Below are positions 21,561 to 34,400 of a stretch of 64,000 nucleotides of DNA, in pieces. The position numbers and the translations under genes were made by a program. The stretch covers positions 157,735 to 221,734 of the forward strand of contig PCDI01000007.1 in assembly GCA_002778195.1 (NCBI GenBank), given 5' to 3'. Below the pieces are notes generated by a model that ran no database searches, was not told the origin of the DNA, and saw nothing but the letters and a program-made list of their open reading frames with translations. How positions within the stretch are numbered: position 1 is the stretch's first letter; each line of letters begins with the position of its first letter. This stretch comes from Raffaelea ambrosiae (lineage: Eukaryota; Ascomycota; Sordariomycetes; Ophiostomatales; Ophiostomataceae).

Positions 21561-22663
21561 TGCCCGTATCTTACTGCAAGTATCGCTGACAGCAACTAGT
21601 CGTCGTCCGCTGTATCCGACCATTTGGAGAAGCTCACCCATCTCTTCCCCCCCCAGGATACTCCCACGCCCCCCCTGCCGTGCCCTCCTTCAACGGATCG
21701 ACCTGCTCTTTTCTCTTCGATTTCCTCTGGTTTGCAGGCCCCCACACGCAACGACTGTATGGGGGAGATGGTTGATGAGGTAGGATTACTCATTTCTGGT
21801 AGACACTCAAAGTCCAGAACAAGACACGGCATACCTCTTCGGTTCGCCCTTTTTTGGTTTCAAAAAAGCAACGATGCCAAATAGCAGTAAGAGGAACAAG
21901 AAAAAGATGCTCAAACAGAAACAAAAAAAAAACCACAAAGAGACAGGGGTGTGTGATCTCATCGACAGAAATCGGGAAATGTCAACAGATTGCTCCTCGT
22001 ATCGTACTATATTTTCCTCGTACTATCTTCCAACTCAACAAAAACAGAAGGGATCGTAGCATAAAGATAGAATGAGACGATGAAGTAGACAATTGCCTGC
22101 AGACAGCACACATGCACGCACACACACACACCCCCGGCTTCGGCTGTCTTCGGCTCTTGCGAGATTGGAAAGAGAGGCACACACACACTCTCTCTCTATC
22201 AGCTCTCTCTTTTGTTGCATGTAGGAATAATGCGCACGGCACGCACACGCGCACGCGCGTTACCTTGGCCTTGCCTCTCCCCGAGAGTGTGAGCTGTTTT
22301 TTTTTTTTTTGCCCTTTCTTCCCGGGACTTGCGGTGAACAACCCACGACAAGACCCCCCCCCCCTTTCCCAAATTGACGGCACGGCAAACAAGGAAAAGC
22401 AGCCTCAAAGAGGGAACAATACTTGTTGTACCTTTTTCCTATTTCGCCTGCAAGATAATACACAGTAAAAATAACATGCGCCGGTCGTGTCTGTTGGTTT
22501 GATCTGGGGAAACCTGTCAAACTCGCCTGTCACTGGCTTGCCGTATGAACGGACCATCCTTGTTTGCCGCGCTCCGTCTCCCGTCGTACTGGGTTGTGGT
22601 CTCACTAAAAATTTAGTGCTCTTTCTGCTCTCGTGAGCTTCTTCTCGTGAGCCTCGCTCTCTC

Positions 22664-22681
22664 TCGCGCGCGCGCGCGCGC
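22664..22681. repeat. (CG)9 run flanked by CT repeats
   Basis: Alternating CG dinucleotides, a Z-DNA-prone sequence, embedded in CTCTCT on both sides. Confidence 0.9.
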
Positions 22682-22926
22682 CTCTCCCTTGCCTCGTGCC
22701 CTTTGCCTTTCCCCGCAGAAAAACGGCCCCCCGTATGCTCCGTCCTCCGCTATCCGCTCCCGGCCAGGGAAAAAAAATCGTCTTATTTTGACCCTTGATG
22801 ACGAGCTTTGCCCTGGCACCGCCCCGGGCGTTATTTCCTTTTTCTTTCTTGATTCCATACTTGGCAGTTCATTATCTTCCACAAAAGAGGGGCGGCCATT
22901 GAGCAGGAAGGCAGCAAGTGTATGAA

Positions 22927-22961
22927 TGTGTGTGTGCGTGTGCGTGTGCGTGTGTGTGTGT
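22927..22961. repeat. GT-rich microsatellite with GC interruptions
   Basis: GTGTGTGTGC-type repeat over 35 nt in gene-poor DNA. Confidence 0.9.
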
Positions 22962-24329
22962 TACTATTTTGTTGATTTTTCTTCTTGTTTGTGTAGAATA
23001 ATTGTATGTCTCAATTGCTGTGCTTATGATAATGGTAGTTTCCTTTTTAAAAACCCTCCTCCCCCTCCCCCAAAAAGTGTGCGATACATGTGTGCCTCAT
23101 TTACCTTTGCGCCCTGTCAAAGGTTTCTTTTTGCTGCCAACCTACCCCTATGGTCTCTCATATTCCCCCCCACGGCAAATGGCCTGGGCAGATGACAAAT
23201 GATAAGGGGAGAAAGAAGTACATAGCTTGGGGAGGACCGTGCTTCTTTCGAGGAGGGAGGGGGGGATGGGCGGCAGGGATTGTCACCCGCAAAAGCCGCC
23301 GCCCGCAAGCCGCATTCCGCCAAAACGTCATACGTCTTGGAGGGGCAGGGCCAGAAAAAAAAAAGGGGGGGAAGGAGAAGGAATCCCAAAAAGGGTATCC
23401 CGAGATTGGAAGATACTATGTATTTTCAGTGCCATCTAACACTCTGGAAAGAGACATAGCCTAAGAAGCGAGCGACGGTCACGACAGACAAGAAAAAAAA
23501 AATAATCACATTGACAAACAATCGAACAAGAAGTGAGCTGTTTCGGACTGTATTTCCATTCGGGCGTGTACACAGAAACGGCTCCTTCTTGTTTGTTTGA
23601 TTAATTCGCTGCTGCTTTGCTGTCCTTCCTGCAGGCGATCCCATCCAGAAGAAAAGGGGGGGTTAAGGGAGAATAAATGCATCCCTCTGGCTAGAAAAAA
23701 GGCCAAATGAATCCTCTTGGTTATGGATATAAGATATATACCCGCCCGAGATGGAAGGCATGCAGGCAAGAAAAGAAATGCATGCAAGGTAAGGGGAACA
23801 AAAAAAGAATGACGAAGCGAAAAAAAAAACGACGAGCAAAAACCGCGACCCCCCGGGCTGCATGTGGCCAGGTCCACCGGCTCATGCACAGCCAAATAAA
23901 TAAAAAACCAAAGCTTGCCTGCACGTCCTGCCTTCTTATTCATGCACAGCATTGCACCGTAGAGGGAGCAAGTTGCGTGCGTGGGCCATGCACAAGACAA
24001 TGGCCCCTCTCTTTGCCCCACAGGCAAAAAGCACGGCATCCAGAAGGACAAAGCTCGGGAAAGAAAAAAAACATAAAAATCGTATGAGGATAGCGGGAGA
24101 GCACAGCAGGAAAGAGAGTGGGTAAAAAAAAAAGGGAATCAGGAACACATACGAGTAAGAGCGAGACACGGGCGGCCGGCGGAAATACAAGGGAGGAACA
24201 GGATAGCGGGCCAAGGGGAGAGAGGAAAATGTCTTGCCGCTGAGGAATTGCTGTGTATTCTACAAACACCGCACGCGCTCTACACACAAAATATAGCCTG
24301 ATTGATTGATTATAGGGGGTTGCCAGCGT

Positions 24330-24366
<37 letters not shown>

Positions 24367-24380
24367 AAGAGAGAGAGAGA
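24330..24380. repeat. compound (GT)n(GA)n microsatellite
   Basis: About 11 GT units run directly into about 14 GA units (one interruption). This is the longest dinucleotide tract in the window. Confidence 0.95.
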
Positions 24381-25503
24381 AGGGAGCCAGGGACGAAAGG
24401 GAGCAACGTTTCTACGTGGTAAGGCTGAAAAGGATTTGGCAGAGCAAGCGAGCTTCTGGACAAAAAGTGGCGCCACAAGGTCAGCATTCCATCCTTTTCC
24501 TTGACGCCCGGGAGAGGCTCACATGTTATTTCGTCAGCCACAGGCGTTGTCTCTGATACCGATTGTTTTTGAGGGGAGCGCCAGTCACAGGAGTCTAGCC
24601 TTTTTTCTTTTTTCAAAAGCTGCGAGGCTTGTGTTCAGAGCATTGAGAATCAAGCTATAAGGTTTAGTTATTAGAAGTAAACAGAAGTCCCTGGATTGGA
24701 AGCCTTCCAGTTTCCAGTTTCAGACACATAACAGCACGCCAGGAGAAAAAAAAACAATAGCTAGATATCAAAAATAGTTTGTTGCCCAGTCACGAACGGT
24801 TCCATCGAGGAAGCAGTTTGTCGAGAGAAAAAAAAAATTGATAGTCAAGTTTGCAAAGAGAAAAGATATTCTAATGTGTCGGCCGTTACAACAGATGGAA
24901 TAAAAAAGACATGAAATAAAATGTCAACAATGAATGGGGTAATGGCATGAATGAATGCGGAAGACCATTGTGTGCTCCTCCCCCCTCCTCCCCGTCTCTA
25001 CTACCCCGTTCCTTGCGTCGTGGGGTGAGTGAGACGAGGGGAGGCGGGCGGAGGAGATGATTAGCGGTGGTCGGTTTGACATTGCCAGCAAATGAAAAAC
25101 AAGTGACAGAATAAAATAAAACCACCATCGTCCATATCTCCTCTCTGGTTTCCTCTCTTTCAAAAAGAGAAAATGGCTTTCACAGAGATAGAAAAAACGC
25201 CTCTCCAGTCTATAAGGTGTCCCTTCCCGTAAATTTCCCTTCCCACTCTATTTGATTAAACGAAAACAAAAAAGTAAACAAAATGGAATAAAAAATGTGG
25301 TCATCATGCGGACAAACAAAAAGTCGTGAAAAGTTGTCTCCAGGCCTCGTAAAAGTAATGGATGGGCGCGCGCGAGAGAGAGAAAAAAAAAAGAAAGAGG
25401 TGTGGAGATTGGATATCAAGTGTGCTGCGGAGAAAATAGGAAAAAAAAAAGAAAAAGAAAAAGGGGGGGCGTCTTTCAAAAATTCATTTTCTCTTCCACA
25501 GAT

Positions 25504-27000
25504 TCACATCCTATCCATCAGGTCGCCACCCGAAATGCTGTTGGAGGACGAACTCCGGCCGCTCAGGTTGAAGCCGTCGCTCGGCATAAGTAGATCCTGG
25601 GGCACCACCTTGGTCATGACCTGCGGCACGGGCAGTTTTCTTTGCGAGCCGTCAGGCCGGCTGAGGATGTCGCTCAGCGACATGCCGCTGCTACTCCGTA
25701 CAACGCCACCCACAGCATTCGGTGCCGTGTACTTGGACGAGTCGGGCTGCGGCTCGAGCGGTGCCAGGGCCGGCGTGGTGTGCGACTGCAGCGACAGCTG
25801 GCGGAACGGCGGCAGCTCGTAGGTGCTCGAGAATGGCCGCAGACGGGGGGAGTGGGCGGGCGTGGCCAGCGGCGTGTGGTCGGGTGTCGGCGACAGCGAG
25901 TCGTGCGAGAACGTCGGCGAGGACGGAGCCGTCGAGTTGGGCGAGTTGGGCCGCGACCGCTTCGGGTGACGGTAGTGGTGGGACGAGTAGTGCTCGTCGT
26001 TGCCGCCGCCGCTGCTACCGGGCGGGTGGCTGTTGGCGCCCTCGTGCGAGTTGCTGCGCGACATGTGGTAGGCAGACAGAGACGGCAGATGACCGCCGCT
26101 GCGCGACGAGTGCACCGTGTGGCCGTAGTACGACGAGGGCGGGCTCGTGTGGTGCAGACTGCTGTGGTGGTGATGGTGGTGGAGGCTGCTGTGGCTGTGG
26201 CGCGAGGGTGACGAGAAGTGCGAGGGGGGCCCCATGAGCGTCTCGCGCTCGACCTGGTCGACGGCCCTGGCCAGCATAGCAATGTCCATGCCCTGGTGCG
26301 TCTGCTGCGGGCTGGTGCTGCTGCCGCTGACGCTGCCGATGCGGCTGCTGCTGCTGCCACCGCCGGCGCCGCTGGCACTGGTGGCGTAGGGCGGCTTGAG
26401 GCCGCTGGCCAGGCTGTAGGACGAGTACGAGTGCGGCGGCGAGTGGTTGGGCGAGCCGAGGGCGGAGGGCGGCGCCGAGCGGATGGTCTTGGGGCCCGGG
26501 GGCGGAGCCATCAGGCCGTCGGCGCCCGGGTTGTAGGAGGCGTGCGGGATGTGGGTGGCCTTGTTGTGGCGGCGCGAGTTGGGGTTGTTGTGGATGCGCG
26601 AGTGGCGGGTCAGCTCGTCGGACCGCGAGAAGCGCTTGCTGCAGCCGGGGAACTGGCAGGCGTGCGGCTTCTCGCCCGTGTGCGTGCGGATGTGACGCGT
26701 CTGGTGCTCCAGCCGGTGGAAGGCCTTGTCGCACAGCGGGCACTTGTAGGGGCGCGGCATCTCCGTCGTGGCCTCGGCTGGCTGGCCGCTGGGAAGCGGG
26801 CCGTTCGGCCGCAGCGCCGTCGTCGGGCCGGCAGAAGTCATTTCGACGTCGGCGATCTCGGCTTGCTGCTGCTGCATGTGCTGCTGGCGAATCCCGGAAG
26901 ACTCGCCGCTCGACGAAGACGAGGAGGAGACTGCGGCGGCCGCAGAGGCGTCAGGGTTGAGCAGGTTGGAAAAGTCCACCGCAGACTGTGCCCGTTGCAT
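25504..27000 (-). CDS. creA: carbon catabolite repressor CreA/Cre1 (C2H2 zinc-finger, Mig1 type)
   Basis: An intronless ORF of 498 aa. CreA/Cre1 represses genes for alternative carbon use when glucose is present and binds SYGGRG sites in the nucleus. The N-terminus MQRAQSAVDFSNLLNP is characteristic. Two zinc fingers follow: C87, C90, H103, H107 in YKCPLCDKAFHRLEHQTRH, and C115, C120, H133, H137 in CQFPGCSKRFSRSDELTRH, with the conserved linker HTGEKPH and basic extension NNPNSRRHNK. Downstream are Ser/His/Pro-rich segments, LPSLSAYHMSRSNSHE, a Pro/Ser stretch with TPDHTPLATPAHSPRLRP, and the conserved C-terminal RSSSSNSISGGDLMDRM. His-rich stretches (about residue 270-285) are longer than usual. 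The gene sits alone in a 30-kb gene-poor interval. SYGGRG sequences occur in its upstream region, compatible with the autoregulation known for CreA, but they are short and expected often by chance. Confidence 0.97.
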   Translation of the reverse strand: MQRAQSAVDFSNLLNPDASAAAAVSSSSSSSGESSGIRQQHMQQQQAEIADVEMTSAGPTTALRPNGPLPSGQPAEATTEMPRPYKCPLCDKAFHRLEHQTRHIRTHTGEKPHACQFPGCSKRFSRSDELTRHSRIHNNPNSRRHNKATHIPHASYNPGADGLMAPPPGPKTIRSAPPSALGSPNHSPPHSYSSYSLASGLKPPYATSASGAGGGSSSSRIGSVSGSSTSPQQTHQGMDIAMLARAVDQVERETLMGPPSHFSSPSRHSHSSLHHHHHHSSLHHTSPPSSYYGHTVHSSRSGGHLPSLSAYHMSRSNSHEGANSHPPGSSGGGNDEHYSSHHYRHPKRSRPNSPNSTAPSSPTFSHDSLSPTPDHTPLATPAHSPRLRPFSSTYELPPFRQLSLQSHTTPALAPLEPQPDSSKYTAPNAVGGVVRSSSGMSLSDILSRPDGSQRKLPVPQVMTKVVPQDLLMPSDGFNLSGRSSSSNSISGGDLMDRM

Positions 27001-28450
27001 GTGATCGACCGTCTTGCAACCTGGGAAAGCGATTCCCCAGGCAGGACGATATGGTGAGGGGAGGGGGGGGGCAGAGAAGGAGAGAGAGAGAGAGGACGGG
27101 AAAGCAGTCCAGAGTCCAAGAAGAGGTCCAAGTAAGAGGAGAACCTTGAAGGGGGGGGAGCAGTGGGAAGGGGGGTGTTTGTTCCCGCCTTGGGCTGGTC
27201 GTTTTCGACGATGTCAACAAAGATATAGCACAGAGGCTGGCGTGTTAGGCGAGCTCTGGACAGCGAGGCGAGCAGGCTGTTGGCGGCGACGATGCAGGAC
27301 TCTAGCAAATCCTGCAGGCTCAATGAGGGTGCTGTGCACAATGCTCGACGCAGGCCGGCCGGATTGGTATGGTTGCTGGGCAAAGTATGGCAGCGGTGCC
27401 GTGGTGTAGGTGTGGGAGGAAGAATGGGATTTTGCAAGAAGACTTCTTTCCTAGGGTTTTTTTCCAGGAGGGGGGGGAGGATGGGAATGGTTATAAATGG
27501 CCTGGACTAGTCGGCCGTGGTCGGTAGCCAAAGGGTTGTGTTTTTTTTTTCTTCTTCTTTCTTTTTTTTCCGCTTTTCTTTTGGCTTTTATTTTATTCTT
27601 GCTGGGAAGGGGACATGTGGGGAGTTGGTGCGAGCTGGGAAGGAACGGGGGGAAGGAACGATGGGCAGAAGGGGGGGGTGGTGGTGGGGAGGGGGCGTGT
27701 GCTGCATTGTTGCGTAGAGCGGAGGAGACGGGGCGGGTGGCCTGTCTTCAGGCGGCCAAGGGCCACACACGGGGGCACGCTGGGCGGAGGGGAGGGGGCG
27801 TGTGCCTTGTAATGGAGGGAAGGAACAGCGGGAGTGGGGCGTGGGGCTGTCTGGTGTTGGGTGCGGCCGGGGGGGTACACAGCAGAAGGGAAGGAGGGAG
27901 ATGTACCCCGGAGCGCCCCCCATCTTTTTGGCCCTGTGCTGCTCCTTCCCCAGCAATGCAGCAGGCCACATAGCGAGATATCCCACTACGCAGACACGTT
28001 GCGAGTCACAGATACAAGCCTCCCTTTGTGCGAAGCCGCCCCGGCGCTCGCAGCCCGGCTTGTACGCGGGACTTGTGGGAGAAAGGCGAGCAACAGCTAC
28101 GCCCATAACACACGCAATAAGACGCACCCAAGCACACGAGTTGCATCCCAGACACCGCCCCCCTCCCCAGATAAGGGTGCAGGGCCCAGCCGGGTCTGGG
28201 CACTCGCGCGCTGGCACGCTCTATTCCAGCTGGGATCTCGGTAGAGACGTGGAGGGCAGACTGGACGAGACTGGACGAGATGAGAAGGGGCAGGCGGGCA
28301 TGGGGGTCGCCGGCGGACTGGAGGGGGGGCATGACGATGGAGCATGACGGGTGTGGGTGTCACTGACCCAACACCCCCCCCCATGTCCTTCCTCGTTGCC
28401 TGCCTCGCCTGCTTCGCCTGCCTCGCCTGCCTCGCCTGCAGCAGCACATC
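27001..28450. other. creA leader and proximal promoter region, G-rich on the plus strand
   Basis: On the creA sense (minus) strand this is strongly C/T-rich. SYGGRG sites are visible at 27617 (GTGGGG), 27684, 27834, 27841 (a pair 1 nt apart), 27719 and 27784 (GCGGAG), and on the minus strand at 27040-27035 (CTGGGG). A pyrimidine-rich leader is typical of highly expressed fungal genes. Promoter identity is inferred from position only. No credible ORF. Confidence 0.45.
28399..28440. repeat. 9-nt tandem repeat (CCTGCCTCG)
   Basis: Four full units plus a partial one, with a single C-to-T variant in the second unit. Confidence 0.9.
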
Positions 28451-31400
28451 TACTACGTAGCCGGTCTCTGTTCGTGATGTCTGCCTCCTGACCACACCCG
28501 GCTCGCCTGGCACGTCCCTGCTTGGATGCCTTGTGCTGTGTGTCGTGTGTCTGTGTCAGTGAAGCGTGTGCGCAAGCCGCCTTGTGCACGGCGAAAAGGG
28601 CCCTTTCTTTGTCAGAGAGGGAAAGATACACTTGTAAGAGACACTTGTAAGATGCTCACGAGCCGGGCATGATCATGCGGCCTGGTCTGTCCCAACGGCT
28701 GGTTTCGGCTGCGTGGCCGGCAGACGGGTTCTATAGTACTGTGGACATGTATTTTCTAATTGTCTGTCACTTTTACGATGTCCAACCATACGACCAGACG
28801 GTCCGTAACCGCCCTGCATTCGAAACAAACGAAAAGGAACAGACGACAAAAAATAGGACCATGTCTACATATCCGCAGTCAGATATCCCGAGGGTGATTA
28901 TTTCCTGGGGGCGCCGCGCCATCCAGCCCAGAGCCAACCAAGGGCCGTCAAGCCGACGCGGGGAATGGGGAAAAGGACGCGGAGAGAGAGAGAGAGCGCC
29001 AGTGACCGACGGCGACCACAGCGAAGATGGACTCTCACGGAAGGGCAAAGAAGACGAGAACCACGGCAACTACCAAAGTATGTATTTCCTGTCTAAACCC
29101 ATATGGGGCCAGGAAGACCGAATGCGGGCTAACACCGTCTTATGGTCGTATATTCGACGGCGAAAGGAGCAACCCAGACGAGTATGTAGTAAGAGAGAAG
29201 CAGGGGAAGAGAACCAGACGTCCGTCAACTCCCCGAGCAGAGCCACACAGGTGTGGCAGGGGTTGCTGACGGCACCCCGGACCAGTGGTTTAGGACGGCG
29301 TTCTGGCGTTCTGGGGGGGGGGGGACTGCCGTCGAATCAGGTCCGTTTTTGGGGCGCAAGGCCCTTCCTTTCCCTGGGGTGGAGCACGTAGAAGAAGAGC
29401 GGCTCCGCCCTTCGTTTCTAGTCTTTGTCCGCTGTGGTCTTGCCCCTTGCGGGTCTGCGGACGCTCTTCCCAGTGTTTTTGCTGTCCGCAATTGCACAGG
29501 AGTTCTGGAACGCCTCTCTTTCTGGTCTCAGTTTGGTCTTTTTTCCCTTCTTGGCCAGATCTCTTGTTTTCCTGTTGTTTTTCTTTTCCTTTCTGTGAAG
29601 TGCGTGTAACTAATGCCGTAACACTTCCAGGCCGCAACGGAATAAGAGGGGGGGGGGGGTGTCAAAAGCTCTGTAGTTACGATGTAGTTACGAGTAATAT
29701 TATCAGTCTGGGCGGTATCTTTTTTCCTGTTGGTCCGCATGTCTGTCTTAGAGTTGCAGAGTTCTAGCGGGCACCCCCATCGATATTCTCAAACTGGCCC
29801 TGCAATACGATTCTCGCTGCCTGGCTGCCTGTCTACGTATAATAGTATCTATCTTGCTCGTACTATGTAAAATACTCCGTCTGCCCTCCGTTTGCAATGT
29901 CGCACGGGCACACTATCTGGCCAGACAGGCAGGTATCGGCAGGGCAAGTGCATGCGCACAGGCAACGGTACAGCGTCCAGAGGAAAGGTGCAGAAAGTGT
30001 GGGGGTTCCAGGCAGGACGGGAAGAGCCAAGGCGATCTAATAAGTCTGCCGGAATGGCAGGTCAACTTTGTCAAGATAGCTACCTCGTAACTGGATATAG
30101 CAGAGATATGGAATCCGGCGCTGGCAAGTCCCGTCAGCATTTCCAAAACGCCAGCTGGCAGAAGACAGCTGGACAGCCTGGCACCATGAGACAGCAAAAC
30201 AAGCGCACACGTAAGTGGCCGTTCACGTCCAAACCGAGGCGGTGACGCACACCTAGGAGGCCTTCTTCATCCCACAATGCTTGACAGGAAGGGCTGGGCC
30301 TCTATCTGGGCCCCTCGCTGTATTCTTCCCCCGTTCTTCCGTCCGCCGCTTGGGGAATGGCTTCGTTGCTTTGTGGGGCGAAGCTATAGATAAGCAGGTG
30401 CGCCGCCGCCTGCTACGAAGAGATCGCTACGAGTACATGGCACTGCCGTATGGTGGTGTCCAATCGCTGCGGCGCTGCTCTGTCGCTGTATTTCTCTCCC
30501 ACACTCGGGTGTTGGGGAGAGAGCCCAGAGTTAAACGGAGCCGGCGCTAGTCCGGGCTAGCCATTGGCCAGGAATACGTCTTTGCGGGTTAACGGACCAT
30601 TTGTTGGCTGTGCGCGCCCCAGAAAGGAGTCCCCAGTTTTGGTCACCGTCTCGAGAGAGACGGCCCTTCTTTCGGGTATGGGGGGGGGGGGGGCGATGGG
30701 GCGCTTTCCCAGGGGGCCAGCACGTCAGAGGCAGCCAGCGTTTTGTGATCCTCTTATCGGAGGATCTCGGAATTCCTCTTTCTATTCTTCTGCCTACGGC
30801 GTATTGTTGCCCGTCCTTGCAGAGTGGGCTCTACGATTGCGGTGTAATAGTATGGATTATGGGGACTATGACGCCTGTTTCTTGTCCCTGGGTCTTTGCC
30901 TTTGCACTATCCACCCCTTCTGCTTTGCCCGACATCTGCTGTTGGCCCTCGCCGTGGTCTCTGTGGCCACCAGCTGTCAAGATCTGGACGCCCACACGAC
31001 ATCTCAACTCATACGATTTCTCCCGCCCTCTCCCCTCCCTCCATTCACCGGTTATTGTTGATTGTCGCCGTCCAGTAGGAGAGAGAAGGACCGTTGCGGA
31101 AAAAGAAATGTGATTTGCACCGCCGTCTACCCCTTTCATTTGGCTGTCTGCTCCCAGGCTGGTCTTCTTCGTACATAGTATGTGCTTTAGTCTGCCTACG
31201 AGCATGTGTTTGTTTCGCAAGCCACGCCGCCTGTAGCTGGCCTGGCCCTTTTTTTGCTCTGCCTCACGAGACACTGTTCCCGAAATCGTTCTCTCCCCAA
31301 AATCCGGCTGTTCTCTTTGCCATCGTGTCGACCTTTTTAGCGAGTGCTGTCTTTTTGCGGATCTGGGGTAAGCTTGCCCAATTTTCGCCTAGATAGGCAA

Positions 31401-34400
31401 CATTTACCCCCCAAGGCAATGTCCAGAAAAGGGAGGAGTTACCCCTACGTAGTACGAGCAATACCGTTTAATAAGCCTCGCTCTTTTTGCATAGGTCATG
31501 CCTCTCTGGTTCTCTCCGTCTTCCTGTCGTCCACGCTCGGCGTCTTCTCTCTCTATCCATGCCCGTCCACATCTTTCCCCATCCCTCACTACTATTTACG
31601 CCCACACCCCCTTTTTTCATACCTTCGTGCTCACTTCCCCATGGCCGAATTCGGTCCCTTTGTAAGCCCACGCCCCTCCTCTTTCCCTTTTGCCCATCTT
31701 TTTTTTTTTTTTTTTGGTTTCCAGTTTCATCGGGAAAAGCAAGGGCGTGGGGGACACTGGGCACCCCATAACGGCCCAGCCGCTATCAAACGCCCAGCCT
31801 GCTGCTGGTCGTGTTGTGTATGCTACAGCCCAAGCCCAGGCTCGACATGTACAGTCAGCCAGCTGTGTCTGACCAAGCCACCTAGAGTCGATCTGGTAAG
31901 CCTCCATAATGTAAGACGTTATAGATACCTTCTGTAGTAAAACACCTTGTATCTTTTTCTGACGTGTCGTTGGGGCTGACGATTTTTTATTTTATTTTTT
32001 ATTTTGCCAACCGGACAACATCCGTGTCGTTTACTCGTCACATATGCATGGCCACGCCTTTTCTTGCACTCTTGTCCTTGGTTCGTCCTGCAATCTCTAC
32101 TGGCCCTTTCCCTTCGTTCTGCACGACACAGGCATTACGAGGATCCTGCACAAAGAAAAGCAAGCAACCTTCCCACCCATTCCTTTCCCCCCTAGATCGG
32201 AGCCCGCCGTCTGCATCGAGAAAATTCTCTCCTGACGATGGCATGGATGCTTCGTCTTCGGGCCTCTCACCGCTCCACGACATTCCATACGGCACGGTTG
32301 TCCCTCGGCATATGTCAGGACACCTACAGAGCAGTCCGGTAATTAAGTAGTCAGTGAGTGAATGTACTCAGTACCTGGCTTCACAGGCTGCTGTTTTTAG
32401 ACCAAAAGGGTGCCATGTACAACGCAGCACCGCATATTTTTTGTTTGTTCGATTGTCTGCTCTTTTACTCTGTTCAACTTTCGTGATCGGACCTGCCGAG
32501 ACTACCTACCTACCTACTTATCTAATTCCCTCTGAACTACACCGAGAACCCCGAGCAAGGTGAAAAGAGAAAACAGAAAAACAGAGAGACACAAAATCTC
32601 CCAGGCGCAGGTACCACAAAAAGAGGTTGAGAAAGTGCGGAGTATTCCCTTCCACGCCCCAAATCGTCCTTCTCTCCAGACTTTTACCTTCCATGGCGTT
32701 TTCGCGCTCGGCTCCAGACCAGCAAATCCGGGGGGGGGGGGGGGTCCCTTATTTTAGTTCTCCCTGCCAAGGGGGCTGTAAGCCAGAAGGAGAGGCGCTA
32801 CGCACACACCCTAGCAAGATAAGTACTTGACATTTCGTGTAACTGTGCACCAATTTAAAAGTATCGAGATGTCTCGCCTCATTTTGTGCTACGTTGCTTT
32901 TGGATGTGATTTTTTGTCTTTGCTTTCTTCTTTGCCAGCTTGACACAAATAGCGATCAGCAGCTGCAAAGTCTGAGAGTGGGAAGGAAGCATTCATTGTA
33001 ACGGCTGGGCGAGACTTGCGACCAAACCTCTTGTCTCTCTTTTGCCGCGGGCGGACAGCTACTATGCGGTAACTAGTTATGGCCATGCTAAATCTTGAGG
33101 TGGTTGCACGGCGGTAGAGCCAGTTCATACTAACTATGGCGTTATGATAACAAGTCATCCACGACTACAAGCACGTGAAAGCCGCTACACCAGACAAAAT
33201 GGCAGCAACGCTACGTTTGAAGAGCCCTTTCCCCCACATTTCGGACATGCAGAAAGCAATCCCAAGCCTCGTGGCAAAAAGTGAGCTCTGTTGTTCATCA
33301 TGTTGTGGATGGTTTGTGGTATTAGGGGAGAAGGCGTAGATGCACGCCATAGCCGGGCAATATGGCGTACTTCCTTCGTACGGCACTCGTCAGTTGAAGA
33401 AGAAGGGGTTTAAAAAAGAAAAGAAAAAAAGGGTCGTACATCGTCGTGCACCGTCACGGGAATAAGAGTTCAGGTCTGGGGGGGGCCGGAAGGGGCCCAA
33501 ACCCCATGACAACAATCGAGAGAGCCTGACTTTGAAGGCGAACGGTCCCTTTCCGGGATCACTTATAAACTGAAGGGCCAGGGATGTCTGAGATGCACAA
33601 GACAAAAACAAAATAGAAGGAATATGCATAGCACATGTGCACATGTGTGCTCGTACGAGCAGAGGTGAAGTACGCTGTGGAGGGAGGTCTCTATGGTCTT
33701 TGTTTCTTTCTCGTGTGTTTCATAGAGTTCGGCAGACGGGCGCCACGAAGCCGATTCCCTGCATCCGAGGCAGAAAAAAACCCACGAGCAGCAAGCAACA
33801 ATCAAAATCGGTACTGCCAAAGGGGTTTAGTCTAGCCTGCCATGAAAGATTGCCGTCTGGTCTGGGGGCGTGTTTTTTTTTTGTTCAGATGGGGCGAAGA
33901 TCATGCGGGAAAAAAAGCGAGAACGAGGATAGAACAAAAAAGACTGCATCTAGGCATTGATTAGATCATCTGCCGATTTGACACACACCCAGTTGCTTCA
34001 CTTTTGTTTCTGCACTTGAGTATTACATAGCATCTTAACTCTCGCACCCTTTGTCATGTGAGGTTTTGGGGTTTTTTTTTTAGAGCCGGAGTTCTATCCC
34101 CAAAATGATTGCAAGAGCGTCATACATCAGCTCTTCTAGTTTTTTTTTTCCCGGCAGACCGTTTTAGTCCGCCACTTTGGTGGGCATCGAATCTTTTGGA
34201 GAAGGAAAAATATATGGGGATGGAGGGGTGTGGGTGGGCGCGCGGGCGCGCGAAGGCGCGCTGACAACGGCCCTATTCACATGCAAAATTTTCTTTGCTT
34301 TTCTTTAGAAAATGCTTTCCTCTATGTATGTTTGATATACGGCGTTTAAAGAATCGAACGAAAGAAAAAAAATAACAACACGAATCAGAGGACCAAATCC

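Larger units (their letters stand above)
18001..25503. other. gene-poor region, second part (3' of creA)
   Basis: No credible gene. The sequence is mid-GC rather than AT-rich, so it does not look like heavily RIP-mutated transposon DNA, and I recognise no transposase, reverse transcriptase or terminal repeats. It contains a 12-nt minisatellite (21468-21560), TC-rich tandem repeats (about 20995-21060), a (CG)9 run flanked by CT repeats (22664-22681), compound GT/GA repeats, several A8-A12 runs, and copies of the dispersed motif family (CGTATCTTAC at 18482 and 19620; CTCGTACTA at 20193, 21340 and 22017; ACTATGTA at 21312 and 23415). Confidence 0.55.

Noticed and set aside
28669..29391. 240-codon plus-strand ORF in the gene desert
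   Set aside because: No domain, no codon bias like the real genes, no splice partners and repeat-derived GERERAP-type sequence.
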